In this document: piece by piece, positions 33,385-42,713 of the stretch | Layout: each line of letters opens with the position of its first letter | How positions within the stretch are numbered: the stretch's first letter is position 1 | Virus record (IMG/VR): IMGVR_UViG_3300009011_000018 | Location: 1-51,375 of that record | DNA from: a virus | Direction: 5' to 3' (one strand) | Length of the DNA: 51,375 nt | Translations under genes and position numbers: made by a program | The notes under the pieces: model-generated | Told to the model about the DNA's origin: nothing | What the model saw: only the letters and a program-made list of their open reading frames with translations | The model's database searches: none

Positions 33385-34164
33385 TTGTTAGAAAGTATTC
33401 ATTTTAGGTACGGGGATGAAGGAAAGTCTGAAGCAGTGCATTCTTCTAACTTAGGAATCATTAATGTGCAAGTTCAGAGTGGATTGTTCAGCGAAGTCTT
33501 TCTTCCCACAAAAACAATTAACGAAACAAAAATAAGAGGCAGGGATGTTCCTTATCCACAAGGGGTTGAGTATTCTCCCCTTGAATTCCCTCTTACTCTC
33601 TTCTTTGATGAGGGCTACGACTCCAAGAAAATACGTGAAGTAGCAAGATGGCTATGTAAAGATTACTACGCCCCTCTTATCTTCGATTCAAATCCCGAAA
33701 GAATCTTCTATGCTCAATTTGTCAATGAAAGCAAACTTAATCACAATGGATGCAATGAAGGTTATGTTGAGTTAACCGTTAGATGTAACTCCCCTTTTAC
33801 CTACTCTCATTTTAAACATTCCGATGATTTCTACATAGATAACCAAAAATTAATTGAAGTTAGAAATGATGGCGACTTACCTATTAAGCCTGAAATCACT
33901 ATCTATAAAAAAGGGAAAGAACCTCTTTCAATTAGAAATTTATCAAACCAAGATGACCCATTTGAATTTATTGAATTGGAAGATGAAGAAACGGTGTATG
34001 TAGACAATCAGGAAGAATTTATTAAAACAGATATAACTGATATGGATAGATTTGATTCATTCAACGATGAATTTTTAACATTGGAGCGTGGAGTCAATCG
34101 GCTTTTAGTTAAGGGTTCTTGCATCATCCGTTTTAGATATCAGTTTGTATTCTTACAAGGTTAG
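33385..34164 (+). CDS. Distal tail protein (Dit / Sipho_tail family)
   Basis: The TTG at 33385 lies 8 bases past AGAGGTGG; the GTG at 33373 is inside that site. The 259-residue protein begins with a beta-rich ring domain (GIINVQVQSGLFSEVFLPTK, then KIRGRDVPYPQGVEYSPLEF and LTLFFDEGYDSKKIREVARW), the pattern of the Sipho_tail family. WLCKDYYAPLIF and YVELTVRCNSPFTYS are the usual end of that domain, followed by a galectin-like C-terminal half. It forms the hexameric hub that links the tail tube to the tip. It is coupled to the tape measure gene; a terminator follows at once. Confidence 0.85.
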   Translation: MLESIHFRYGDEGKSEAVHSSNLGIINVQVQSGLFSEVFLPTKTINETKIRGRDVPYPQGVEYSPLEFPLTLFFDEGYDSKKIREVARWLCKDYYAPLIFDSNPERIFYAQFVNESKLNHNGCNEGYVELTVRCNSPFTYSHFKHSDDFYIDNQKLIEVRNDGDLPIKPEITIYKKGKEPLSIRNLSNQDDPFEFIELEDEETVYVDNQEEFIKTDITDMDRFDSFNDEFLTLERGVNRLLVKGSCIIRFRYQFVFLQG

Positions 34165-34193
34165 GCACTAGTGAATGCTAGTGTCTTTTTTAT
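34164..34193 (+). terminator. Terminator after the distal tail gene
   Basis: GGCACTAG (34164-34171) pairs with CTAGTGTC (34178-34185), loop TGAATG, followed by TTTTTT. Confidence 0.85.
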
Positions 34194-34214
34194 ATTGGGG
34201 AAAGGAGGAAACTT

Positions 34215-37061
34215 ATGAGTTTTATAGATTATAACCACAGGATCAAACCTAATAAAGTAAGCCTTACACTCTCCCGACTCGATGATGAACAAACGTTTGC
34301 AAGATTAACAGATGCGTACAATATCAATGCAGTATTTAGGTTAGATGGCGAATTAAGTGAACTAAACTTTACTCTCCCCTATGATAAAACTGTTCGTCAT
34401 GTTTTAGTTAAGAATCAAAATGCTGAAAAAATAAAAGAAAATTATCTTGTTAGATTTAAATATATGCATTTTGATGAAGTATTCATTATAACCAACATAT
34501 CAGACAATATGGCTGAAGATGGAGATAGTAAACAAGTTCAAGCTTTATTACTCCCTCACGAATTATCAGGACAGATGATCAATTCATTCAGACAGGATGG
34601 TTTAAATTGTCGTCAAGTTTTATCAGGCGGAGCACCTAAACGTGATGAAGAAGGAAATATTCTTATTGATGATGATGGAAAAGAAGTTGATGTTGGTGGA
34701 ATTCTTCTTAACACAAACTGGATGGTTGGAGAAATTGATGCTGAATTTGAAACAAGTACAAGGTCATATGATTGGGATGGAATCACTGCTTTAGAGGCAC
34801 TGTTTCAATTAGCAGATACATATGATGCGCTAGTCACTTTTGACACTAAACAGAGAAAAATCAATGTAGTGAAACCTGACTCAGTTGGTAAGAATCAAAA
34901 GTTTACTGTCGGCTATGGTAAGTATGCTAAGAGTATGAGTCAAAGTAATGAGATGAGCGATGTTACAACAAGATTAAAAGCAACTGGTAAAGATGGATTA
35001 ACCTTTTCAACTATAAATCCTAGTGGATTAGATTCTATTGACGATTACTCCTTCTTCCTCTACCCTTTCGAACGTGATATCAATACGAAGAAAACCATAA
35101 AATCAAGCTATCATATGCCAGATGATTTATGTCATGCTATTTACGATTATCAAGAATTAGTTGAAAGTAAAAGTGGAGAATTAAATAAATTATTTGATGA
35201 GTTAAATGATCGACAAAAAGAAATAGACAATCGTTCGTATGAATTATCTAATTTAGAAATTGCGTACACAACTATTGAAGATAAGCTTGAAGTTGCAAAG
35301 GCTCAAAATAAAGATTTGACGGATTTAAACTTAGAAGAAGCTGCTAAAAAACGTGAAGTTGATGATAAGAAAGCTCAAATTACTGATCTTGAAAATCTTC
35401 AAACAGAAGTTAGAAAGAAAATAGCAGCATTCCAAGACGAAATAGCTGTAGAAAATAACTTCACTTCTCAACAACTCTATGTATTAAACAAATTTACTAG
35501 AGTGCGAACATTTACAGATGATAAGTGTGTAACTCCTGAAGATTTACTTGAGCAGACTAAAAAACAAATGGATAAAGTAAAATATCCTCAGCTGACAGTC
35601 AACGTAGACATTGTAGACATATTTTCAATCATGGAAGAATATCGGAATTGGAGTAGGTTACAACTTGGCGATACGATTAAAATAAAGTATGAAAAAATAG
35701 GTATTAATGTATTAGCTAGAATTACGGAAATGTCTTTTGACTTTGAAAATCAAACAATCACATTGACTATTTCCAATGTAAAACGTGCTGAAACTGCTGA
35801 GAAAAAAGTAATGGATAAACTTCAACAGTCCTATTCGGGCGCAACATCATTTACTTCTAATAAGTCTAAATATGACAAAATTGAGAAAACAGCTAACCAA
35901 TTAAATGATTACATGAATGGTGAATTAGACGCTACAAAACAAAGAATTATTGCTGGCGTTAATAACTCAGTAACTATTGATCGTAAAGGAATTAGAATTA
36001 CAAACCCTGATTATCCAAATGATGTTGTCATATTACAGGCGGGAGTCACAGCGATCAGTCGAGATGGCGGAAATAACTGGCAAACAGCTATAACTGCTGA
36101 AGGGATTGTTGGAGAAAGAATCTTCGGTAAGATTATCGCAGGTAATAATTTGACCATTGACGCTTCTGATAAAGACGGTAATAAAACATTTACCGTTGAC
36201 TCAAAAGGTGTTTGGCTTAACGGAATGGCGTTGTTTATCACTGGTGAAAATGACGAGAATTTAATTGAACGTTGGAATAAAGCTATTGCTCAAGGTGAAG
36301 TTTATAACGGTGTAAAAATTGATATTGTCGAAGGGTTGACTGTTACTAGAAGTGACGGAAAAGTAAAAACTGTTCTAAATGCTACGGAAGGGATTTCTAT
36401 TTCTCATTACGATGCATCTTCTGAGGGTGATTGGACTAAGAAGTTCTATGTAGACACTGATGGAAAGCTTATTACAAAAGACATTATTGCTGAACGCTTA
36501 ATTATGACAGGCAATGATGGAAAACCTATTATTGATGCCACTACTGGTACAATTAACTTTGATAAATTTGTTAATCAAGTTGGTACGATTTCCCCTAATA
36601 ATATTGATGTAACCAACATTAGAGTTAACGATAGCAACTTCACCGGAACTTTATCTGCCACGAAATTAAACCTCAGTGAAAATTTAAAGAACACAGTTGT
36701 TAAAGATGACAATGGAAATACTGCTTTCTCCATTGATTCAAACGCAAAAGTATCTATTCCCTCTCTAAGTAACACTACTTTAAAAGGTACAACCAAAGTT
36801 CAAGATACATTAGATTTATCTTCTTCTACAATTAAATTAGGAAATAAGCGATGTGGGGTAAATGTTTCTGTTACTGCAAATGCTGCTACGTTCAGTGTAG
36901 CAGGATTAAGTGAGACTGATTCTTCATATGGAGTATCAATTACACCGGCTTGGAACACGAATTATTGGGTAACAAATAAAACAGCTACCAGTTTTGTAGT
37001 TAATTTTGGAACACCTCCCTCTTCTGCTGCTACGTTTGATTGGAACATATACAGAGTTTAA
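34215..37061 (+). CDS. Tail hub / tail spike-associated protein (Tal-like)
   Basis: A 948-residue protein. The N-terminal 400 residues (LDGELSELNFTLPYDKTVRH, LVRFKYMHFDEVFIITNISD, WDGITALEALFQLADTYDAL, LQLGDTIKIKYEKIGI near 490) resemble the gp27-like hub of siphophage Tal proteins of the prophage-endopeptidase tail family. It has a coiled coil at about 320-400, a middle beta-helical region with NDVVILQAGVTAISRDGGNNW, and a C-terminal 70-residue beta domain ending in DWNIYRV. I see no obvious peptidase active site. AAAGGAGG precedes the ATG. Follows the distal tail gene, as expected for the tip protein. Confidence 0.75.
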   Translation: MSFIDYNHRIKPNKVSLTLSRLDDEQTFARLTDAYNINAVFRLDGELSELNFTLPYDKTVRHVLVKNQNAEKIKENYLVRFKYMHFDEVFIITNISDNMAEDGDSKQVQALLLPHELSGQMINSFRQDGLNCRQVLSGGAPKRDEEGNILIDDDGKEVDVGGILLNTNWMVGEIDAEFETSTRSYDWDGITALEALFQLADTYDALVTFDTKQRKINVVKPDSVGKNQKFTVGYGKYAKSMSQSNEMSDVTTRLKATGKDGLTFSTINPSGLDSIDDYSFFLYPFERDINTKKTIKSSYHMPDDLCHAIYDYQELVESKSGELNKLFDELNDRQKEIDNRSYELSNLEIAYTTIEDKLEVAKAQNKDLTDLNLEEAAKKREVDDKKAQITDLENLQTEVRKKIAAFQDEIAVENNFTSQQLYVLNKFTRVRTFTDDKCVTPEDLLEQTKKQMDKVKYPQLTVNVDIVDIFSIMEEYRNWSRLQLGDTIKIKYEKIGINVLARITEMSFDFENQTITLTISNVKRAETAEKKVMDKLQQSYSGATSFTSNKSKYDKIEKTANQLNDYMNGELDATKQRIIAGVNNSVTIDRKGIRITNPDYPNDVVILQAGVTAISRDGGNNWQTAITAEGIVGERIFGKIIAGNNLTIDASDKDGNKTFTVDSKGVWLNGMALFITGENDENLIERWNKAIAQGEVYNGVKIDIVEGLTVTRSDGKVKTVLNATEGISISHYDASSEGDWTKKFYVDTDGKLITKDIIAERLIMTGNDGKPIIDATTGTINFDKFVNQVGTISPNNIDVTNIRVNDSNFTGTLSATKLNLSENLKNTVVKDDNGNTAFSIDSNAKVSIPSLSNTTLKGTTKVQDTLDLSSSTIKLGNKRCGVNVSVTANAATFSVAGLSETDSSYGVSITPAWNTNYWVTNKTATSFVVNFGTPPSSAATFDWNIYRV

Positions 37062-37068
37062 GTAAAAC

Positions 37069-37560
37069 ATGAATTTTAAAGAGTTCAAGATACTATATAT
37101 AGTATTTTATCTGATGATTAAATCTACATATGGTATTTTGAACCCATCTTTTAAGAAGGATGTGAGACATGAAATGAGACAATCAAAAATAACATATCAA
37201 GAATTATCGCAAACACTTTTAGAACAGTTTGACAAATTCATAGCTGCATCCCATGATATTGAATTGATTTCTGATAATGTTAACAATGCTCTAGTTATAA
37301 ATGAAAAAGTCGAAGATTTAACCACTAAGGTTAATTCATTATTAGACGAGATTGATAGAATCTACCTTGCGATTAACGATGCGAACGATACTATACAGAA
37401 TTTAGTCAACTACAGATATACGCTCAGTGATGAAACATCTGTTAGCTATCTCAGCGCACCATTAGAAGAAGATGCTGTTGTTGCTGTAGTTGAAGAAACC
37501 AATCAAACAGGCGACTTTTTCAATGGTGATGATATTCCTTCTTCCCCTTCTACTGACTAA
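37069..37560 (+). CDS. Unknown small tail protein
   Basis: The longest reading is 163 residues from the ATG at 37069, but that ATG has no clear ribosome site, and its first 30 residues are unusually hydrophobic (FKILYIVFYLMIKSTYGIL). An in-frame ATG at 37174 (M36) after AGAAGGATG would give 128 residues: a coiled coil (ELISDNVNNALVINEKVEDL) and an acidic tail. I keep the long form with doubt. It lies between the hub and a large structural gene, so a baseplate-assembly role is possible. Confidence 0.5.
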   Translation: MNFKEFKILYIVFYLMIKSTYGILNPSFKKDVRHEMRQSKITYQELSQTLLEQFDKFIAASHDIELISDNVNNALVINEKVEDLTTKVNSLLDEIDRIYLAINDANDTIQNLVNYRYTLSDETSVSYLSAPLEEDAVVAVVEETNQTGDFFNGDDIPSSPSTD

Positions 37561-37584
37561 ATTTACAAGAAAGGAGTCAATTGA

Positions 37585-39216
37585 ATGAAAAAAATTTTAA
37601 GACACGGAAAAAATCACATTAGTACTGATTATGCTTCGGAAGTGTCTCTTGATATACAAGGTACTACGTTGATCCCCATGTCAAACTCTATACTTAAATC
37701 ATCTGACTACTATGTGTTAGCTAACAAGGATGGGAAAACTTCAGTTCAAGTTGGAAATAAAATTTATAGTGGAGTTGCTAAATTCAAGGGGAATAATTCG
37801 AGAGCCATCATGAGGCGTAAGATTACATTTAAGGATAAGTCACAAGGAAGTACTTTTTATAACCCTCATACTATTGTTAGCAAAGCCAGTAAAACACTAC
37901 TTAAACCTACAGATTCCAACTTATTAGAGTTAAATCAAGACTTTTTGGATAGAGTGTCTATGGATGATTTCGGAGTAACAAATTACACTATTACTGAAAC
38001 TACAAAAGATAATATTCCTCAATTCATTGTATCTCTTAATATTGTAGAAGAGATCGAACGTGAATTTGGCAAAATACCATATGCTACGGTTTCAGGTAAA
38101 AAAGAGTGGATTAAAGTTTATGTGGATGAACTTAATTTTTCAGTTGTTGCTAAAAAAGCCAAAGCAAATGTATTCATCCCCTCTTCCTCTTCTTACGATT
38201 CTAACCTTTTGAAGAAAAATGACACGAGTACTACAAATAGTCTTGATTTTACCTTTTCTAATGATGTATTAACCACCCCTAAACAACTTAAAGACTTAAT
38301 TGATGATAAAGGATACATCCACTTTATTGTTTATGGAGATGTAGCCACCTCTTCTACTACCCCTAGCTCTATCACGGTTGGTTTTATAAATGCGAGTATT
38401 AAATTAAATAGTAATCAGACATTGCAAATTCCACGACTACCTCTATATAAAGTCACTGAATTTGAGTATGAAAGTGTTTTAAGTCGATGGGGAATTGAAA
38501 AAACATGTAACCTCTTCCCTCCTGTTGACGGAGTTCAAGATTTAGTAAATCCGTATATTGGAATTGATTCAGAGTCAGGAAATGAACTATTTGGAGAAAT
38601 TACTCTAAGAGGGCTACTAGGTAAGAATGATTCGTTGAACAAAAGTGGAGATAGTTGGATTCACGTTAAGCATTGGGAAAAACTTGAGCTTGCTGTCAGT
38701 AACAATAAGGCTTCATTTGATGAGCTATATAGTGAAATAGTGCTTATTAACAAAGCTGATAAAACTATTGTTGAAGATTTCATAGTTGAGGATTCTTTTA
38801 TAAAGACACCTTCGATTATGGTAGGTAATATTACCGTTTACTATTCTAAATTGACTCCTGATGCTATCGATGTGACTGATTATGTACATGGAAAGCTTAC
38901 TATTTACGGAGATTCAGATATTCATGTAACTTCAGGAGGAAGCATTTACTACAACCAAACTCAAAACTCATATCAGTATGATCCAATTGACAGAGATGCA
39001 GTATTTGGAGACACACCAAATGTCCAACATGTTGTGGCTGAATACCGTCAATTGCTAGATAGCAGCCTTGGAAGAATTAATATGGAGAATCATTCTAATT
39101 CAGAAGCGGTAGAAGGTCTATATACAATTATTTCAAATCAAGCTGAGACGATTGAAGCGTTACATTATAAGTATAGTCAAATTTATAAACTACTTCAATC
39201 TGTCATTAATAAATAG
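37585..39216 (+). CDS. Large unknown tail/baseplate protein
   Basis: A 543-residue protein with a beta-rich N-terminal region (KGNNSRAIMRRKITFKD), a middle region with alternating strands (QLKDLIDDKGYIHFIVYGD, PLYKVTEFEYESVLSRWGIE) and a helical C-terminus (GLYTIISNQAETIEALHYKY). AAAGGAG precedes the ATG. No enzymatic motif is visible. Placed after the hub, it probably is a baseplate or fibre-attachment component. The family is not recognised. Confidence 0.6.
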   Translation: MKKILRHGKNHISTDYASEVSLDIQGTTLIPMSNSILKSSDYYVLANKDGKTSVQVGNKIYSGVAKFKGNNSRAIMRRKITFKDKSQGSTFYNPHTIVSKASKTLLKPTDSNLLELNQDFLDRVSMDDFGVTNYTITETTKDNIPQFIVSLNIVEEIEREFGKIPYATVSGKKEWIKVYVDELNFSVVAKKAKANVFIPSSSSYDSNLLKKNDTSTTNSLDFTFSNDVLTTPKQLKDLIDDKGYIHFIVYGDVATSSTTPSSITVGFINASIKLNSNQTLQIPRLPLYKVTEFEYESVLSRWGIEKTCNLFPPVDGVQDLVNPYIGIDSESGNELFGEITLRGLLGKNDSLNKSGDSWIHVKHWEKLELAVSNNKASFDELYSEIVLINKADKTIVEDFIVEDSFIKTPSIMVGNITVYYSKLTPDAIDVTDYVHGKLTIYGDSDIHVTSGGSIYYNQTQNSYQYDPIDRDAVFGDTPNVQHVVAEYRQLLDSSLGRINMENHSNSEAVEGLYTIISNQAETIEALHYKYSQIYKLLQSVINK

Positions 39217-39232
39217 AAAGGAGTTGCTATGA

Positions 39233-40093
39233 TTGAGTTTCTTTGATAAAAACATCCCTCAGCCTATTCATATTCTCAAGAGAACAGGAAGTCAAGATAA
39301 TCCCCATTTAGACATTGAAGAAAACATTTCTATGACAGTTAATAGAATCATACTAAAAGAAATACCAGTTCAATATTATGGACTTTTAGTTAGCTCTTCA
39401 TCCGGTGAGTATTTTAATGAAGTTAAGTCTCTTGATAAGTTAAATGAAACTACTTATCATGTGGACTACACTTATGGGGTTGTGACATTTAGTGATTCAG
39501 TTATTGGAAAAACATTAGACTTTACCTATAAAGGTGAAGGTTTTATTTTACTATCAGCAGATCGTATCTTTATTCACGATGAACAAGGATTTGCTGTTGA
39601 AACTCTACAAGAGTTAATTGATTTATGCAAGACATCTACAGAAGAATATACACAGTTAATTACATATAAAGTGCAACAACTTAATCAAAAACTAGTTCAA
39701 GCTGATTCAGCTATCAATAACGCAAATAATGCAGCTTCACAAACTCGACAAGCTACTGCCGATTACCAAGCTGTTACAGATAAAACGAAAAAGATTTATA
39801 AGCCTATGGTGAACACATACGCAGACATTTTATCCACTTACCCTAATCCTGAAAACGGTTGGACAGTTACAGAAAAACAATATGGGTTAACATATCGATG
39901 GGATGAAACGGAATGGGTTAATATTGCTGCTTCTGAAGTATACGAAGGTTTCAATGTCCATATAGGTGAGTATCCTCCTGATAATATTAATATGTTGTGG
40001 GTCAAAGTTACAGGTGTGACTGGTTATAAAGCACGAGTTGTAGCATCTGAAACTCCGCCTCAAGGAAACTCAATTTGGTGGAAAATAGATTAA
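39233..40093 (+). CDS. Baseplate-like protein with carbohydrate-binding type C-terminus
   Basis: The TTG at 39233 is 9 bases past AAAGGAG; an overlapping out-of-frame ATG at 39229 gives only a few codons. The 286-residue protein has an N-terminal beta domain (PIHILKRTGSQDNPHLDIEE, VDYTYGVVTFSDSVIGKTL) like that of phage baseplate upper proteins, a coiled coil at about 145-190 (LNQKLVQADSAINNANNAAS), and a C-terminal part with NGWTVTEKQYGLTYRWDETE and WVKVTG, typical of small sugar-binding or fibre-docking domains. An anchor for the fibre encoded next is likely. The junction motif follows. Confidence 0.65.
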   Translation: MSFFDKNIPQPIHILKRTGSQDNPHLDIEENISMTVNRIILKEIPVQYYGLLVSSSSGEYFNEVKSLDKLNETTYHVDYTYGVVTFSDSVIGKTLDFTYKGEGFILLSADRIFIHDEQGFAVETLQELIDLCKTSTEEYTQLITYKVQQLNQKLVQADSAINNANNAASQTRQATADYQAVTDKTKKIYKPMVNTYADILSTYPNPENGWTVTEKQYGLTYRWDETEWVNIAASEVYEGFNVHIGEYPPDNINMLWVKVTGVTGYKARVVASETPPQGNSIWWKID

Positions 40094-40097
40094 ATAA

Positions 40098-40110
40098 TTA
40101 AATTAATAAA
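40098..40110 (+). promoter_or_regulatory. Recurrent junction motif TTAAATTAATAAA
   Basis: An exact copy, 5 bases past the baseplate gene stop and 15 bases before the TTG start of the fibre gene. Confidence 0.45.
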
Positions 40111-40125
40111 TAAGAGGTGAATATA

Positions 40126-42654
40126 TTGTCAAATTTAATGTATCCCAACCCCGTGACTGGGGAATACGAAGAACTAAAAGTTGATACTAGGTTGACTACA
40201 CTGGAAAATAAAGTGACTATCAATATTGACTCAAGTTTAGTGAACATCGGCATTACAAAATTCAACCCTGTTGATGATGTATTAATGGTTTTTCAAAACT
40301 CCACTTTCCTCTCCCCTGATGAAGAATATACTCTTGATACAGGTCTATTGGCAATCAGACATATTAATTATCCTTTGGAAAAATGGGATAAAAACTCATC
40401 CTTCTTCTTTTTAGTTTTTAAGAATGTTAGAAGAGAAATTGAAACAAATGATGGTGCCTTATTACAGGATGGCTCTGTAACAAATGCGAAATTGGCTTCA
40501 ACAATGCAAATCGGAAGTCTTTTAAATTTAACCACAAATGTAAAAACTGATGTCGTAGCAGCAATTAATTCTACAAAAAGTGAAATTAATGATTTAATCA
40601 TTAAAACTGCTGAATTAGATGAATTACTTGAAGATGCAAGTGAAAAATCAAATGCAAACACTTTAGAATTGTCAAATTCACGTAAGGATACTACTGGATT
40701 TACACATGATACTATTTCAGATCGCTTAAATTCGGACTTTTTAAATCATGAAACTAGACTAAACGACATTGTTATAAGCATTCGAAATTTTAATCACGTA
40801 GGAGACGGCTTGACAGACGAGACTACTCTATTTCAGAGTATTGAGGCTGGGAACGAAAACAAAGTAATTGATTTAATCGGAAAAACATTTGTAGTTACTG
40901 AATTCCCTAGAAAAAATAAATATATTAATGGATTCTTTATTGTTAAGGGGAATAATAATGCTCTTGGGGCAGGATATGTTTCAACTATCCAAGCAGGAAA
41001 CGCAAACGTTATTATTGGACGACACGCTGCTAGAAACTATAGACCGGGGGATCAATACACTACTAGTGGTGCAGGTCACAATCTAATCGCTATTGGTAGT
41101 AATGCAATGCTCAATGCAGGGTCTTATATTAAAAACTCTACTGCTATTGGCATTGGAGCTTTAACATCATGCCAATACGGACGATATAACATTGCAATTG
41201 GTTTAGAGAGTCAATTCTATGTTAATGGAAAATCTGTCAATGGATTTGAAGGAACTCGTAATACATCAGTTGGTGACAATAGTATGCGTTTTAATAAGGA
41301 TGGATACTCTAACATCGCAATGGGGCGAAATGCTCTACAAACAAATGAACATAGTAACTGGAATGTAGCATTAGGTGCTGGATCAATGTCAGGTTTTGCT
41401 CCTCTAGATTTAGATGACAGAACAATCCTCAACCAATCCCCTCAATCAGCAAGTTATCAAACTGCTGTCGGCACAAACTCCCTACAATGGTCAAACGGTG
41501 AAGAAAACGTTGCGATTGGAACTAACTCAGGACGTGATATTAAGATTGCAACACGTAATACTGCTGTTGGAACTTATTCGTTGGAATCTCTTGAGAAAAG
41601 CATGTCAATTGACGGCAAACAAAGGTTTTTCATCAATCCTTTGAATGGTACTTATACATGGACTGGAAACACAATTTCAATAAATATGCCCGGTCATGGT
41701 CTTTCTGTAGGCTTTAAGCCCTTACTTAAGATCGGTACACATGAACCTCGATACTTTACCGTTAATACTGTAAATGGGAATGTATTTTCTGTAACTTCTA
41801 ACATATCTTCTGCTGTGACTTTAACGGGTGTAGCAGTTATGAACGAGTATTCTAATCTTACAACTGTGGAAAAAAGTTGGGACAATGTTGCTATTGGTAT
41901 AAAAGCAATGAGAGCTTCTGAAAAAGGTAATTTTAACACGGCTGTTGGCGGTTTAACCCTACATAATGTTAACGGAAATGGAAACACTGCTGTTGGATAC
42001 CTCTCAGGCAATGCCTTAACACAAGGAAACTTCAACACTTCAATAGGTTACGGTTCATTGCGTTTTGACTTTGAAGGAAATCTTATCCTAAATGTGAACA
42101 ATAGTACAGCTATCGGATATAATTCACGAGTAACTGGAAGTAATCAAATTCAATTGGGTGACGGTCAATCCTCCCTATATGCATTCGGAGCTTTACAGAA
42201 CCGTTCAGATGCTCGTGATAAGGCAGATGTGCGTGATACAGTTTTAGGGCTAGATTATATTAATATGCTTCGTCCTGTAGATTATAGATATGATGCTCGT
42301 GACGATTATAACGAACTTGATGAAAATGGCAATATGGTTAAACTTCCCAAAGATGGTAGCAAAAAGCGGAACAGATACCATCATGGTCTTATTGCTCAAG
42401 AAGTTGAGAAAGTATCACAATTAATTGGTATGGACTTTGGAGGTTTACAGAATCATAGTGTAAATGGAGGAAGCGATGTTTACAGTATCGGATACAGTGA
42501 ATTCGTAGCCCCTTTAATTAAGGCTGTTCAAGAATTAACAGCGAAAAATAAAGAACGTGAAGAAGAAAATGTCTCTTTATTAAAAACAGTTAATCTATTA
42601 GTTGAGCAAGTTTCAACTCTACAAGAAAAAGTAAAAGCATTGGAAACTAATTAA
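40126..42654 (+). CDS. Tail fibre with YadA-like repeats and S74 self-cleaving chaperone domain
   Basis: The TTG at 40126 follows AGAGGTGA; the GTG at 40117 is inside that site. The 842-residue protein has an N-terminal attachment domain (1-210), a pectate-lyase-like block FNHVGDGLTDETTLFQS near 225, and many trimeric-adhesin head repeats (NIAIGLESQ, NIAMGRNALQ, NTAVGTYSLES, NTSIGYGSL) over about 300-680. The C-terminal intramolecular chaperone begins S694-DARD-K699 and contains HGLIAQEVEKVSQL. S74 domains cut themselves off before this Ser after trimer folding; the Ser and Lys are present. A terminal coiled coil ends at VKALETN. The fibre probably binds the cell surface. Confidence 0.88.
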   Translation: MSNLMYPNPVTGEYEELKVDTRLTTLENKVTINIDSSLVNIGITKFNPVDDVLMVFQNSTFLSPDEEYTLDTGLLAIRHINYPLEKWDKNSSFFFLVFKNVRREIETNDGALLQDGSVTNAKLASTMQIGSLLNLTTNVKTDVVAAINSTKSEINDLIIKTAELDELLEDASEKSNANTLELSNSRKDTTGFTHDTISDRLNSDFLNHETRLNDIVISIRNFNHVGDGLTDETTLFQSIEAGNENKVIDLIGKTFVVTEFPRKNKYINGFFIVKGNNNALGAGYVSTIQAGNANVIIGRHAARNYRPGDQYTTSGAGHNLIAIGSNAMLNAGSYIKNSTAIGIGALTSCQYGRYNIAIGLESQFYVNGKSVNGFEGTRNTSVGDNSMRFNKDGYSNIAMGRNALQTNEHSNWNVALGAGSMSGFAPLDLDDRTILNQSPQSASYQTAVGTNSLQWSNGEENVAIGTNSGRDIKIATRNTAVGTYSLESLEKSMSIDGKQRFFINPLNGTYTWTGNTISINMPGHGLSVGFKPLLKIGTHEPRYFTVNTVNGNVFSVTSNISSAVTLTGVAVMNEYSNLTTVEKSWDNVAIGIKAMRASEKGNFNTAVGGLTLHNVNGNGNTAVGYLSGNALTQGNFNTSIGYGSLRFDFEGNLILNVNNSTAIGYNSRVTGSNQIQLGDGQSSLYAFGALQNRSDARDKADVRDTVLGLDYINMLRPVDYRYDARDDYNELDENGNMVKLPKDGSKKRNRYHHGLIAQEVEKVSQLIGMDFGGLQNHSVNGGSDVYSIGYSEFVAPLIKAVQELTAKNKEREEENVSLLKTVNLLVEQVSTLQEKVKALETN

Positions 42655-42656
42655 CA

Positions 42657-42687
42657 GAGTGAGTCTATTTTAGGCTTACTCTTTTTA
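42657..42687 (+). terminator. Terminator after the fibre gene
   Basis: GAGTGAG (42657-42663) pairs with CTTACTC (42675-42681) with one wobble pair, followed by TTTTTATTTT. Confidence 0.75.
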
Positions 42688-42713
42688 TTTTGTCTACGAA
42701 AGGAGAAAGTTGT

